DNA of 64,000 nt from Pedosphaera sp. (lineage in GTDB: Bacteria; Verrucomicrobiota; Verrucomicrobiia; Limisphaerales; Pedosphaeraceae). The stretch lies in the NCBI GenBank assembly GCA_028293325.1, contig JAQGPA010000074.1, forward strand, positions 1 to 64,000, given 5' to 3'. The position numbers were made by a program, and so were the translations under genes. Of this stretch, positions 18,489-26,985 are shown piece by piece (within the stretch, counting starts at the first letter, position 1; every line of letters starts with the position of its first letter). A model generated the notes under the pieces. The model worked only from the letters and a program-made list of their open reading frames with translations, had not been told where the DNA came from and did no database searches.

Positions 18489-19640
18489 ATGCCTTCCAAC
18501 TCTCCCCAACGGATTTTGGTGCGCGGCGTCAATTGGCTCGGAGACGCGGTGATGTCCACCTCTGCCCTGCAACGCTTGCGCGAGGCGCGGCCGGCCGACC
18601 ATATCACGCTGCTCACCCATGAGAAACTGAAGGACATCTGGGCACGCCATCCCTCCATCAATGACATGCAGACTTTCGCGCCGAATGAAAGCGCGTGGAG
18701 CGTGGGCCGCCGCATGCGCCGGGAAAAATTTGATATAGGTTTGGCGCTGCCCAATTCCCCGCGCTCAGCGTTGGAACTTTGGCTGGCCGGCATTCCGCAA
18801 CGTGTCGGTTATGTCCGTTCCTGGCGCAATTGGTTTTTGACGCAGCGCATTCAGCCCCGTCCCGGCTCGGTAGCCATGCACAAGCGTTCGGCGGCTGAGA
18901 TTAATGGATTAATTCGAGCGACAACCACTCAATTAACGCCAGCGCTACCGGCGAACGCCCATCACATTCACCAATACCTGCACCTGACTGCCGCGTTAGG
19001 CGCAAATCCCGAGCCGTTGCCGCCACTTTTGGCAGTCCCGGACAAAGCGCTCGCCCAATTCATCGAACGGTTTGCGCTGTCGCCAGCGTCCTCGGAAAAC
19101 CCGGTTTGGTTCGGGCTCAATGCCGGGGCGGAATATGGTCCCGCCAAACGCTGGCCGGAGGAGCACTTCACGACAGCCGCAATTGAAATCCAGCGGCGTA
19201 CAAAATGTCGCTGGTTGGTCTTTGGCGTGAAGACTGAACTGGAATCAGCCATGCGCATTGCGACCAATATCTATCGCGCCACCGAAGCGGAGTTTGGCCG
19301 GGAGGCCGCAGCCAGGAATCCGCATGTGATCAATTTGGCCGGCAAGACGAGCGTTCGGGAATTATGCGCCGCGCTCAAGTTTTGCCGGGTGCTGCTCACG
19401 AACGATTCCGGGCCGATGCATGTTGCCGCCGCATTGGGAACGCCCGTGGTGGTGCCGTTCGGCAGCACCTCACCGGAGTTGACCGGTCCTGGCCTGCCCG
19501 GCGATACCCGCCATCAATTGCTGCGCGCCAACGCTCCCTGCGCTCCCTGTTTTCTGCGCCAATGCCCCATCGACTTTCGCTGCATGACCGGCATCAGTGT
19601 GGAACGCGTTGTGGCGGCGGTTTTGCGGGTCGCCGGTTAG
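18489..19640 (+). CDS. waaF: Glycosyltransferase family 9, heptosyltransferase II type
   Basis: About 383-residue GT9 enzyme of the LPS inner core (ADP-heptose to LPS). Motifs: ILVRGVNWLGDAVMSTSALQ at the N-terminus, FDIGLALPNSPRSALELWLAG, the nucleotide-sugar site GLNAGAEYGPAKRWPEEHF and LLTNDSGPMHVAAALGTPVV, ending with a CAPCFLRQCPIDFRCM cysteine cluster common in WaaF. The start is taken at ATG 18489 rather than the upstream GTG/TTG frame overlapping lpxL. It sits 16 bases behind lpxL, in the same operon. Confidence 0.9.
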   Translation: MPSNSPQRILVRGVNWLGDAVMSTSALQRLREARPADHITLLTHEKLKDIWARHPSINDMQTFAPNESAWSVGRRMRREKFDIGLALPNSPRSALELWLAGIPQRVGYVRSWRNWFLTQRIQPRPGSVAMHKRSAAEINGLIRATTTQLTPALPANAHHIHQYLHLTAALGANPEPLPPLLAVPDKALAQFIERFALSPASSENPVWFGLNAGAEYGPAKRWPEEHFTTAAIEIQRRTKCRWLVFGVKTELESAMRIATNIYRATEAEFGREAAARNPHVINLAGKTSVRELCAALKFCRVLLTNDSGPMHVAAALGTPVVVPFGSTSPELTGPGLPGDTRHQLLRANAPCAPCFLRQCPIDFRCMTGISVERVVAAVLRVAG

Positions 19641-19658
19641 CTTGCCTTTCCGGGTCAG

Positions 19659-20594
19659 GTGCGGAATACTGGCCTTGTGCAAGTCACGGTTACACAACTC
19701 ACCGAACAGTTGGTCGCGTCGTATGCGCGGCTCGGAGGCATTAATCATCTGGATGGAAAGAATCTTCCGTCCAAGCGGGCGATTGCGCTGATCACGGTGG
19801 ACCTGCTGCGCCTGCTCTTCCCCGGTTTCTTTGACGAGAAACTTATCCACTCATCGGAAATCAAGGTGGAGACCGCCACGCTCATGGATTCGGTGCTCGA
19901 ACATTTGGAGGACGAAATTTACAAGAGCCTGGAGTATCGTCCGCCGGAGAAGCTGGCTAAAAAGGATTTTCGGTCCACGGCGCATGAGCTGACGTTGGAG
20001 TTGCTCGGCAAACTCCCCAGGATTCGCGAACTGCTGCAATCAGACACCGAAGCGGCTTACAACGGCGACCCGGCGGCCTTGAGCAAGGAAGAGATCATCG
20101 TGGCCTATCCGTTTATTGAGACGATTGCCGTCCAACGCCTGGCCCATGAGTTATACAAAAAGCATATCGCGCTCATTCCCCGCATCATGACCGAGTGGGC
20201 GCACGGACGCACTGGCATTGACCTGCATCCGGGAGCCAAGATTGGCTCGCACTTTTTTATCGATCACGGAACCGGCGCGGTGGTGGGCGAAACCGCCGAG
20301 ATCGGGAACCATGTTAAAATGTATCAGGGCGTCGGCTTGGTGGCGCGCTCGCTGGCCGGCGGCCAGCAATTGCACGGACAAAAGCGTCATCCCACCATTG
20401 AGGATCGCGTGACGATTTATGCGAACGCCACCATCGTGGGCGGAGAAACGGTGATCGGCGCAGGCAGCACCATCGGCGCAAACGTATTCCTGATGCAGAG
20501 CGTCGGGCCCAATTCGCTGGTTCTTCAGGAAGATGTCAACGTGAAGGTCATCAGCAAGGCCGATCGGGCCAAAAAAGACGACTTCCAGATTTGA
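19659..20594 (+). CDS. cysE: Serine O-acetyltransferase (CysE/EpsC-like)
   Basis: About 311-residue enzyme making O-acetylserine for cysteine synthesis. The N-terminal half is helical (AYPFIETIAVQRLAHELYKK) and the C-terminal half is a left-handed beta-helix: TGIDLHPGAKIGSHFFIDHG, GAVVGETAEIGNHVKMYQGV, RHPTIEDRVTIYANATIVGG. His in the FIDHG motif and the preceding Asp/Glu match the serine acetyltransferase active site. The long N-terminus (~200 residues before the helix) and the QLHGQKRHPTIED insertion fit the plant/EpsC-like serine acetyltransferase subgroup. Two GTG starts are possible, 19659 and 19677. It follows waaF after 18 bases and may be co-transcribed, though unrelated in function. 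Confidence 0.88.
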   Translation: MRNTGLVQVTVTQLTEQLVASYARLGGINHLDGKNLPSKRAIALITVDLLRLLFPGFFDEKLIHSSEIKVETATLMDSVLEHLEDEIYKSLEYRPPEKLAKKDFRSTAHELTLELLGKLPRIRELLQSDTEAAYNGDPAALSKEEIIVAYPFIETIAVQRLAHELYKKHIALIPRIMTEWAHGRTGIDLHPGAKIGSHFFIDHGTGAVVGETAEIGNHVKMYQGVGLVARSLAGGQQLHGQKRHPTIEDRVTIYANATIVGGETVIGAGSTIGANVFLMQSVGPNSLVLQEDVNVKVISKADRAKKDDFQI

Positions 20595-20609
20595 GCGGCG
20601 ACCGGCCGA

Positions 20610-21512
20610 TTAAAACCGCGTCAGCTTTTCCAATTCCTTGTAACGCGTCTCAATGGCGCGACGCGTGACGCGGGTGGTGAATTTCAAGCCGAAGCCTTCG
20701 CAGCAGAACGAAGCCACCACGCTGCCGTAAATCATCGCGCGACGCAAATTGGCGTCGATGGAACCGCGCGCCGTGGAGAGATAACCCATCATGCCGCCGA
20801 CAAATGAATCACCGGCGCCGGTGGGGTCCACCACGCGATGCAAAGGATAGGCGGGGGAGATAAACAAACCATTATTGCGCGTGGAAAGAATTGCGCCATG
20901 CTCGCCTTTTTTGATGATGACATATTTCGGCCCCAGCTTGTGGATCTTCTTGAGCGCGGTGACCAGGTTGTCTTCCTGCGTCAATTGGCGCGCTTCGCTG
21001 TCGTTCAGCACAAAGCCATCGACGCGTTTGAGCAATTGGATCAAATCGGGCATCGCGATGTTCAGCCAGAGGTCCATCGTGTCGGCGACCACGAATTTGG
21101 GCCGGCGCATCTGGTTGAGCACATGGCTTTGCAGTGACGGCGCGATATTGGCGAGCAGCACGAACGGCGAAGCAAGATAGGAGACGGGCAGCTTGGGCGT
21201 GAACGATTCGAAGACGCCCAACTCGGTGGCCAGCGTCCGGCGGCTGTTCATGTTCACTTCGTACTCACCCGACCAATGGAAGGTTTTGCCGGCGGCGATT
21301 TGCAATCCCTCCAAGTCCACGTTGTGCCGCTTATAGAGGTGAACATAGCGCTTGGGAAAATCTTCGCCGACAATGCCCACGAGTTTCACGGGCGCAAAAA
21401 AGCTGGCCGCCACCGCCGCGTGACTGGCCGAGCCGCCCAGCAGGCGGGGATTTTCCGCCTTGGGAGTTTTAATGGAATCCAATGCTGTCGAGCCAACAAT
21501 TAATACACTCAT
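20610..21512 (-). CDS. PfkB-family carbohydrate/nucleoside kinase
   Basis: About 300-residue ribokinase-fold kinase. The N-terminal strand MSVLIVGSTALDSIKTP, the GGSASHAAVAASFF glycine motif and the C-terminal PfkB signature DPTGAGDSFVGGMMGYLS (catalytic Asp in GAGD) are all present. Start taken at ATG 21512, since the 26 upstream codons do not fit the family. The substrate is not clear: related sequences are often annotated as adenosine or sugar kinases. It lies 99 bases downstream of thiE on the same strand. Confidence 0.88.
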   Translation of the reverse strand: MSVLIVGSTALDSIKTPKAENPRLLGGSASHAAVAASFFAPVKLVGIVGEDFPKRYVHLYKRHNVDLEGLQIAAGKTFHWSGEYEVNMNSRRTLATELGVFESFTPKLPVSYLASPFVLLANIAPSLQSHVLNQMRRPKFVVADTMDLWLNIAMPDLIQLLKRVDGFVLNDSEARQLTQEDNLVTALKKIHKLGPKYVIIKKGEHGAILSTRNNGLFISPAYPLHRVVDPTGAGDSFVGGMMGYLSTARGSIDANLRRAMIYGSVVASFCCEGFGLKFTTRVTRRAIETRYKELEKLTRF

Positions 21513-21611
21513 TAATTTTAAATTGTGAATTTCGCGTTTCAGTTCGAATGAACGACCGGGGAAGTTACGCACTAGGAGGGTGCCTGACAAGCCTGACCTC
21601 GAAATATTAAT

Positions 21612-22250
21612 TTAAGTAAGACGCTTATGGAATTGGCGGCAAGCCTGCGCGATATCCGGCGCATTCAAAATGGCCGAGACCACGCAAACTCTTCGTGCGC
21701 CGGCAGTTAGGACAGCGTCAAGCGTCTCCAGATTGATGCCGCCGATGGCAAACCAGGGAATGGTGACGTGGGCCGCCGCCCAACGGACGTAATCGAGCGT
21801 CACCGGCCGGGCGGTCGGTTTGGTGCCGGTGGCATAGACGGGGCCGATGGCAATGTAGGCCGGTCCGGCGGCCAACGCGCGTTCGGCCTGCGCGGGCGCG
21901 TGAGTGCTGAGGCCGATTTCGACGGGTGAATTTTTATTTTTAATTTCGGACACCTGAGTGTGGCCCGCATCAAAAAAATCCTCCTGGCCGAGATGGCAAA
22001 ATTCCGCGCCGACTTCCATGGCGATGGCAAGATGATCATTGATCACCAAGCCGACGCCCGCGCGACGGGTGACGGGAAGAATCGCCTCCGCCAAGCGGCG
22101 GACTTCTGCGGGCGGGGAATACTTGGCGCGCAATTGAATCAGGTCCGAGCCGCCATCACAAAGCTGCTGCGCGACCCACTCCGGCTTGCGTCCATGCAGG
22201 TAGGCCGTATCAACAAAGGTATAAAGCCGGCAATCCAAAAGCGATTTCAC
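21612..22250 (-). CDS. thiE: Thiamine phosphate synthase
   Basis: 212-residue TIM-barrel enzyme joining the pyrimidine and thiazole halves of thiamine. Motifs in order: LIQLRAKYSPPAE, VINDHLAIAMEVGAEFCHLG with QED, LSTHAPAQAERAL, IAIGPVYATGTKP and PWFAIGGINLETLDAVL, ending VCVVSAILNA. These match the pyrophosphate, pyrimidine and phosphate binding loops of ThiE. No other thi gene is adjacent and I see no THI-box riboswitch in the 186 bases upstream. Confidence 0.93.
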   Translation of the reverse strand: MKSLLDCRLYTFVDTAYLHGRKPEWVAQQLCDGGSDLIQLRAKYSPPAEVRRLAEAILPVTRRAGVGLVINDHLAIAMEVGAEFCHLGQEDFFDAGHTQVSEIKNKNSPVEIGLSTHAPAQAERALAAGPAYIAIGPVYATGTKPTARPVTLDYVRWAAAHVTIPWFAIGGINLETLDAVLTAGARRVCVVSAILNAPDIAQACRQFHKRLT

Positions 22251-22436
22251 GCCATCAGCCTAACGAAGTCCGGTCTGATAAAGAAGCGAGAACGCGCTGG
22301 ACGTTATTTACAATTTTCGCGCCGAGGCGGACCCGCCCGGACTGCGCCTATTACGATGATGGCGAATGTTATCAGAAAACCTTTCACGGTTCCACACTCT
22401 GGCGAAAACCGTGAAGTTTTGGCTACAAACCGTCAG

Positions 22437-23480
22437 TCAGCGAGTCCGTTCGAGCAGCAGGCGCCACAGCCATTGCCAGCGCGGCGTCAAGAGCACCAGG
22501 GCATCCTGAAAACGATCCAGAAACATCAAGCGTTGCAGGGCACGTGCCCAGGCGAGCCGCCGGGCAAATTGTTCGTCGCAATGGCGGGCGACGGTTTGTT
22601 GCGCCTCAGGCCAAGTCATCTCGCCACGGCTGTACGCGGCAATCGGTTCAATGGCCAGTTCGGCAGACTCAAAGGCCATCGACATGCCGTTGCCGGTGAC
22701 GGGTGGAATCATGGTGATGGTGTCACCAATGCAACATTCACTGGAGGCCACGGCCCGTTGCGGTGCCAACGAAAGCCCGGCCACGGAACAAAAAGAGTTT
22801 TCGTCGAACACGGCATCAGCGAGGCGGCCATGCCGGAGCGAGCCCATCGCGCCACGCAAAGTTTCCTGCCAGCGGAGCGGAGCCTCCGCCGTGGTGACGG
22901 GCCGGCGAAAGAGGCCGCAGATGTTTACTTCCCCGTCTGTCAGCCGGCTGATGCCGACATAGCCGGCCGGAGAGAGATGCATTTCCAGATCAGCGGCAAG
23001 CTGGACGTTGCGGGCATGGACCTTCAAACCGAACCAGCGCCAGCCGTCGGCCACTGGTTGAACCCGTCGTCCAGTGGCGCGCACGATGCCGGCGGAAAAA
23101 TCATCGGCGCGCCAACGCTCGTTCTCGCGCAGCTCGCCGCCGAGTTGGCGGTATTGCGCGGCCAACAGTGCGTCGAGCACAAAGCGGGAGACCAACATGG
23201 CCGGCTCGGACAATTCACGAATGGGAGATTTCCGGCGCGGAGAAAAGAACGCGGCGGTGTGCCCGGAGATTGCGCCGGCCGCCATGAGCGGTTCGCGCAG
23301 GCCAAGACGGGCGAGCGTGGCCTGGCCGCGACCGCTGATAAATTCGCCGCACACGCGATGCCGCGGATAATGCCCGGCTTCCCAAACCGTCACGGGAATG
23401 GAACGCTGGCGCAGGCCGATGCCGAGCGTGAGTCCGGCCAGGCCGCCGCCAACGATGGTGATGGGCTTTTTATCGGGCAT
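22437..23480 (-). CDS. FAD-dependent oxidoreductase in the type III PKS operon
   Basis: About 347-residue flavoprotein of the geranylgeranyl-reductase/aromatic hydroxylase fold. The N-terminus has the Rossmann motif ITIVGGGLAGLTLGIGLRQR, then RHRVCGEFISGRG (the C-G-E pattern common in GGR-like enzymes) and a second FAD motif CIGDTITMIPPVTGNGMSMAFESA. The C-terminus is a basic amphipathic segment that might touch the membrane. The start is ATG 23480, two bases after the stop of the methyltransferase gene, so the three genes T3PKS-methyltransferase-oxidoreductase form one operon. It probably hydroxylates or oxidises the polyketide product (inference). Confidence 0.86.
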   Translation of the reverse strand: MPDKKPITIVGGGLAGLTLGIGLRQRSIPVTVWEAGHYPRHRVCGEFISGRGQATLARLGLREPLMAAGAISGHTAAFFSPRRKSPIRELSEPAMLVSRFVLDALLAAQYRQLGGELRENERWRADDFSAGIVRATGRRVQPVADGWRWFGLKVHARNVQLAADLEMHLSPAGYVGISRLTDGEVNICGLFRRPVTTAEAPLRWQETLRGAMGSLRHGRLADAVFDENSFCSVAGLSLAPQRAVASSECCIGDTITMIPPVTGNGMSMAFESAELAIEPIAAYSRGEMTWPEAQQTVARHCDEQFARRLAWARALQRLMFLDRFQDALVLLTPRWQWLWRLLLERTR

Positions 23481-23482
23481 GT

Positions 23483-24184
23483 TCAACCTGCCTGGCTCCG
23501 CTCTGCCATGAAAGCGTGCGTAAACAACCCTGCGGTTCGCTCCCGCAACTGCCATTGCGGACGGGCCGGCCAGAGGCTGGAAAGTTCCTGGTCCGCGAAA
23601 CCGGCGCGGACGCTTACCACGGCATCGTGGCGCGTGACTGCGTTGCAACCGATCAAGCCCAACATCCGGCTAAACGCGAGTGCGAATTGCGAACGCCATG
23701 GCTCGCACGCGACGAACACGCGAGTGCGGTCCGCAGCGAGATGCAGCAACTCGGAAAGTTGCGGGCTCGAAAAGTGATGCAGGAACAAATTGGCGATCAT
23801 GGCATCCGCCGGTTCCGTCGCGGGTTGGCGCAGCCAGTCGAAGACGTCAGCGGTCACAATTTCCACGGACCAACCCAAGTCCTGGAATCCAGCGCGCGTC
23901 TCGACGGCGACGGCATGCTTGCCGTCCACGAGCACCACTTGCACGCCTGGCCATTTCGGAGCGAGTTGGCGCGCAAGCCGCAGCATCAAGGTGCCATCCC
24001 CCGCGCCGAGTTCAATCATCCGGCGCGGCGGCTGTGAACGCTCCGCTGCTTGCAAGAGTTGACGCAAGCTGGTGACGTGACCCATTAAACTATTAAGACG
24101 ACGTAAATCCTGACGCGAGCCGACCGCGCCGGGGTCGTCGGGCGGAAGATCATCCAGCCACTCAGGTTCAATGACGCGTTTCAT
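23483..24184 (-). CDS. SAM-dependent methyltransferase in the type III PKS operon
   Basis: About 233-residue class I methyltransferase. Motif I is MIELGAGDGTLMLRLARQL, followed by the acidic strand end VVLVDGK, VEIVTADVFDWL and the FLHHF segment after motif IV. The correct start is ATG 24184 (MKRVIEPEWLDDLPPDDPG): the frame upstream runs through the T3PKS gene and is a shadow. It starts 11 bases after the T3PKS stop and ends 2 bases before the oxidoreductase start. A role in O- or C-methylation of the polyketide product is likely but not proven. Confidence 0.85.
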   Translation of the reverse strand: MKRVIEPEWLDDLPPDDPGAVGSRQDLRRLNSLMGHVTSLRQLLQAAERSQPPRRMIELGAGDGTLMLRLARQLAPKWPGVQVVLVDGKHAVAVETRAGFQDLGWSVEIVTADVFDWLRQPATEPADAMIANLFLHHFSSPQLSELLHLAADRTRVFVACEPWRSQFALAFSRMLGLIGCNAVTRHDAVVSVRAGFADQELSSLWPARPQWQLRERTAGLFTHAFMAERSQAG

Positions 24185-24195
24185 TGACGACACGC

Positions 24196-25254
24196 TTACT
24201 TGACCTGGAGCAGAGCGCCGTGGCAACTGAACCCCGCACCGAAGGAGGAGAGCCACCAAAATCCTCCCGGAGCGTTTTCGGCCAGCGCAGACTGCAAGGC
24301 AAAGTAAACGCACGGGCTGCTGATGTTGCCAAAATCGCGGAGCACGGCCGCGCTCCACTGCACATCCGCGGCGGACAACCCGAGCCGTTCCTGCAAGGCC
24401 AGCAGGACATCGCGTCCGCCGGCATGCCAAATCCAGCCGGTGATTTGATTCCGCGATACGCCAGCATCGGTGAGCACATCATGCAGCAATTTTTCCGCGT
24501 GGCGGGAGGCCAACTCCGGCACCGCGGGGCTGAGGATGTTGCGCAACATGCCATTTTTTTGTTCGAAGCGGAGCAGATCCCGCTCAGGCGCGGAGAGCAC
24601 GGAGCCAGCCCGATGCCAGGCCACGGCGCGGCCGGCTGGGTTGGGTTCGCTGGCCAAAACAGCGGCACCCGCGCCATCGCCAAAAAGGCAGGCGCTGATT
24701 AATACACCAGGATCATCATCGAGGTAAAAGGCGGCGCTGCAAATTTCCACGCAAATGGAGAGAACGCGACGGCAGCGGCCCGAGGTTAACAAGGCTTCGC
24801 CGGTGCGCAAATTCGGCAACGCCGCGCCACACCCCTGCCCCACCAAATCCAATCCCAACACATCCACGCGCAAGCCGAGTCTTTCGCTGACATAGCTGGT
24901 CAAGCCGGGACAGAGATACCCGGTGCAAGTGCTGATGACGATGGCATCGATTTCGTCGGCCGGGGTTCCGGAATTCGCCAATGCTTTTTGGGCGGCCTCG
25001 GTGGCCAGCAGGGGCGCGTGGCGGGAAAACCGGGCGTGGAGAACGTCGGGATTGAGATCGAACGCTTCGTGCAATGAATCAAAAGCAAGGTGTCGGGTAT
25101 CGATGCCATTATTGCCCGTGAGCACTTTTCGAAGAATGGCATGGGAACGAGTGGAGAGGCGGGAGAATTGCGCCGATGCCTGCAAAGCTGCCCAACATTC
25201 GCTTTGTTTATAGCGTTGCGGTGGTGCTGCTGTTCCAAGTCCCGTAATAAACAT
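24196..25254 (-). CDS. Type III polyketide synthase (chalcone/stilbene synthase family)
   Basis: 352-residue homodimeric condensing enzyme that extends a starter acyl-CoA with malonyl-CoA. The catalytic triad is complete: Cys142 in LDLVGQGCGAALPNL, His277 in WIWHAGGRDVL and Asn310 in RDFGNISSPCV. Also seen are STCTGYLCPGL near residue 110 and the terminal GGFWWLSSFGAGFSCHGALL. Length is at the short end of the family (350-400). The start is ATG 25254. It opens a three-gene operon with a methyltransferase and an FAD enzyme, and is divergent from the cyclophilin gene 140 bases away. The product could be an alkylpyrone, alkylresorcinol or similar phenolic lipid. Confidence 0.93.
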   Translation of the reverse strand: MFITGLGTAAPPQRYKQSECWAALQASAQFSRLSTRSHAILRKVLTGNNGIDTRHLAFDSLHEAFDLNPDVLHARFSRHAPLLATEAAQKALANSGTPADEIDAIVISTCTGYLCPGLTSYVSERLGLRVDVLGLDLVGQGCGAALPNLRTGEALLTSGRCRRVLSICVEICSAAFYLDDDPGVLISACLFGDGAGAAVLASEPNPAGRAVAWHRAGSVLSAPERDLLRFEQKNGMLRNILSPAVPELASRHAEKLLHDVLTDAGVSRNQITGWIWHAGGRDVLLALQERLGLSAADVQWSAAVLRDFGNISSPCVYFALQSALAENAPGGFWWLSSFGAGFSCHGALLQVK

Positions 25255-25394
25255 GTTGGATAGTAGCGCGTTTTTTGAGCAAAAGCCAGTCTTGGTATGA
25301 GGCACGAAAGGGAGTTTTATTCACGAAGAAAATGCCCACCCGGATTGCGATTGGAAACCCTTGCGCAGACGAATCAATCTGCTACTTTCGCGCC

Positions 25395-26237
25395 GTGAAG
25401 GCCATTCCCTTCCTGTTATGTTTGATGTTTGCGGCCTTTAGTCCGACCCCGGGCCTGGCGGATGCGCTTCCCATTGTCAGATTTCACACTACCTTCGGCG
25501 ACATTGACTGCCAACTGCGGTCGGATGTTGCCCCGAAAAATGTTTCCAATTTTTTGGCTTACGTGGATGGCAATTACTATACCAACAATCTGATCCACCG
25601 CTCCATTCCCGGATTTATCTTCCAAGGCGGGGGCTACGACGTGCTGAACGGAAATATAGTTGCAATTCCGACTGGCCCACCGGTTACCAACGAGTTTTCC
25701 CTTTCAAATAAACGGGGGACACTGGCCATGGCAAAGTTACCCGGTGACCCAAACAGCGCCACCTCCCAATGGTTTTTCAATGAGTCGGACAACAACGCTG
25801 CCTCACTGGACACACAGAATGGAGGCTACACCGTGATTGGGCAGGTTACGCCCGCCACGATGGGTGTAATGGATGCCATCGCCGCCGTGCCGGTCCCCAC
25901 TCCCCCACCTTTTGGACCGCCGCTGGATCAAATGCCCTTGCGCAACTACACCCAAGGCAATCCGGTCAGCACCACCAATATGGTCTTTGCTCTTTCCATT
26001 GTGCGGGTCGTGTCGCCGCCCCAAATCAGCATGACCGTCACGGGGACAAATATCGCGATCCTCGTCAGCAGTTTTTCGCGCCACACCTATCAACTCCAAA
26101 GTAGCAGCCAGCCGGTAAGCGGCACCTTCACCAACGTTGCCGCGCCGCAGAATGGCGTTACGGGCACAACGCTCACCTTCACTGCAACCACCATGAGCGG
26201 CACCAATGGCTTCTATCGTATTGCGATTTTCCCTTGA
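25395..26237 (+). CDS. Secreted cyclophilin-type peptidyl-prolyl isomerase with C-terminal module
   Basis: About 280 residues from the GTG at 25395. A signal peptide (AIPFLLCLMFAAFSPTPGLADA) precedes a cyclophilin domain: FHTTFGDIDCQLRSDVAPKN, NLIHRSIPGFIFQGGGYD, FSLSNKRGTLAMAKLPGDPN, SATSQWFFN and YTVIGQV. The catalytic Arg in HRSIPGFIFQGG and the SQWFFN substrate-binding segment are kept. The last ~75 residues form an added beta-rich module (YQLQSSSQPVSGTFTN ... GTNGFYRIAIF) similar to the end of the haloperoxidase. The upstream 40 codons in frame lack family similarity and are not counted. Confidence 0.9.
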   Translation: MKAIPFLLCLMFAAFSPTPGLADALPIVRFHTTFGDIDCQLRSDVAPKNVSNFLAYVDGNYYTNNLIHRSIPGFIFQGGGYDVLNGNIVAIPTGPPVTNEFSLSNKRGTLAMAKLPGDPNSATSQWFFNESDNNAASLDTQNGGYTVIGQVTPATMGVMDAIAAVPVPTPPPFGPPLDQMPLRNYTQGNPVSTTNMVFALSIVRVVSPPQISMTVTGTNIAILVSSFSRHTYQLQSSSQPVSGTFTNVAAPQNGVTGTTLTFTATTMSGTNGFYRIAIFP

Positions 26238-26270
26238 GCCGTTTTGCTCCGCAGACGTTTCGGATAAAGG

Positions 26271-26939
26271 TCAGCCGGCCAATCCACGAATGAGAGCGGT
26301 GCCAATGATGGTGCCGAGGCGGTTGGCGCCGGCATTCATCAATGCCAGGGCGGTGGCGGTGTCACGGATACCACCGGCGGCTTTGACACCAAATTGTTCG
26401 CCCACGGTTTCGCGGAGCAATTTTACGTCGGCAAGGGAAACATCCGGCGAATGGAAATCGGTGGCGGTGCATACGAACTGCGCTCCGGAATCCAGGGCCA
26501 GCTGGCAGGCGAGGATTTTTTCGTCGCGTGTGAGCAAATGAGTTTCGAGGATGACTTTGACGGGGCGTTCATCGGCAGCCTCGGCGATGTCGCGCAACTC
26601 ACGCAGGACATACTGGTGGTCGCCATCCTTGAGCCGGCCAACGTTCAGGACCACATCGATTTCATGCGCGCCGAGGTCCACGGCGATTTCCGTTTCGTAA
26701 CGCTTGGCGTCGGCATCCACTGCACCGAGCGGGAAACCGACGAGGGCGACGACTTGAACATTGCTCTCTTCCAACAGCGAATAGGCCAACGCCACCCGCG
26801 AGCCATTGACACAGACCGCGTGAAAGAAATGTTCCTGGGCTTCAGCGCAGAGTTGCTGGATGTCCCGTTGCGTCGCTGCTGGCGCAAAGAGCGACTGCTC
26901 GATGCACAAAGCCAGGTCTTTGGCGGAAGGTGTAGTCAT
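26271..26939 (-). CDS. DeoC-like aldolase homologue lacking the Schiff-base lysine
   Basis: 222-residue protein that follows the deoxyribose-phosphate aldolase fold from end to end: CVNGSRVALA, VVALVGFPLGAVDADAKRYE, EIDVVLNVGRLKDGD and GVKAAGGIRD. The Asp of IDVVLNVG (Asp95) and the Lys of VKAAGG (Lys186) are kept. But the KTSTG motif that carries the Schiff-base lysine (Lys167 in E. coli) reads CTATD, with Cys157 in the lysine's place, and the phosphate-binding GTSSG reads GTIIG. The normal aldolase reaction therefore looks impossible. The gene follows mdh after 46 bases and is near a short ALDH-like gene. It could be a non-catalytic or repurposed protein. Confidence 0.85.
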   Translation of the reverse strand: MTTPSAKDLALCIEQSLFAPAATQRDIQQLCAEAQEHFFHAVCVNGSRVALAYSLLEESNVQVVALVGFPLGAVDADAKRYETEIAVDLGAHEIDVVLNVGRLKDGDHQYVLRELRDIAEAADERPVKVILETHLLTRDEKILACQLALDSGAQFVCTATDFHSPDVSLADVKLLRETVGEQFGVKAAGGIRDTATALALMNAGANRLGTIIGTALIRGLAG

Positions 26940-26985
26940 AACCGGTGGGGCTGGTGATTTTGCATGCCTGCCAACCTACCACTTA

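Noticed and set aside
22251-22436. TPP riboswitch before thiE
   Set aside because: I looked for the conserved CUGAGA and ACCUGAUCUGG blocks and saw neither.
21960-23777. 605-codon plus-strand open frame
   Set aside because: Antisense to thiE and the FAD oxidoreductase: low-complexity Arg/Gly/Ala composition and no recognisable motif.
26460-26475. Sequencing error as the cause of the missing DeoC lysine
   Set aside because: The codon is TGC and the frame is intact. Neighbouring motif residues (TATD, GTIIG) are changed as well, which a single error would not explain.
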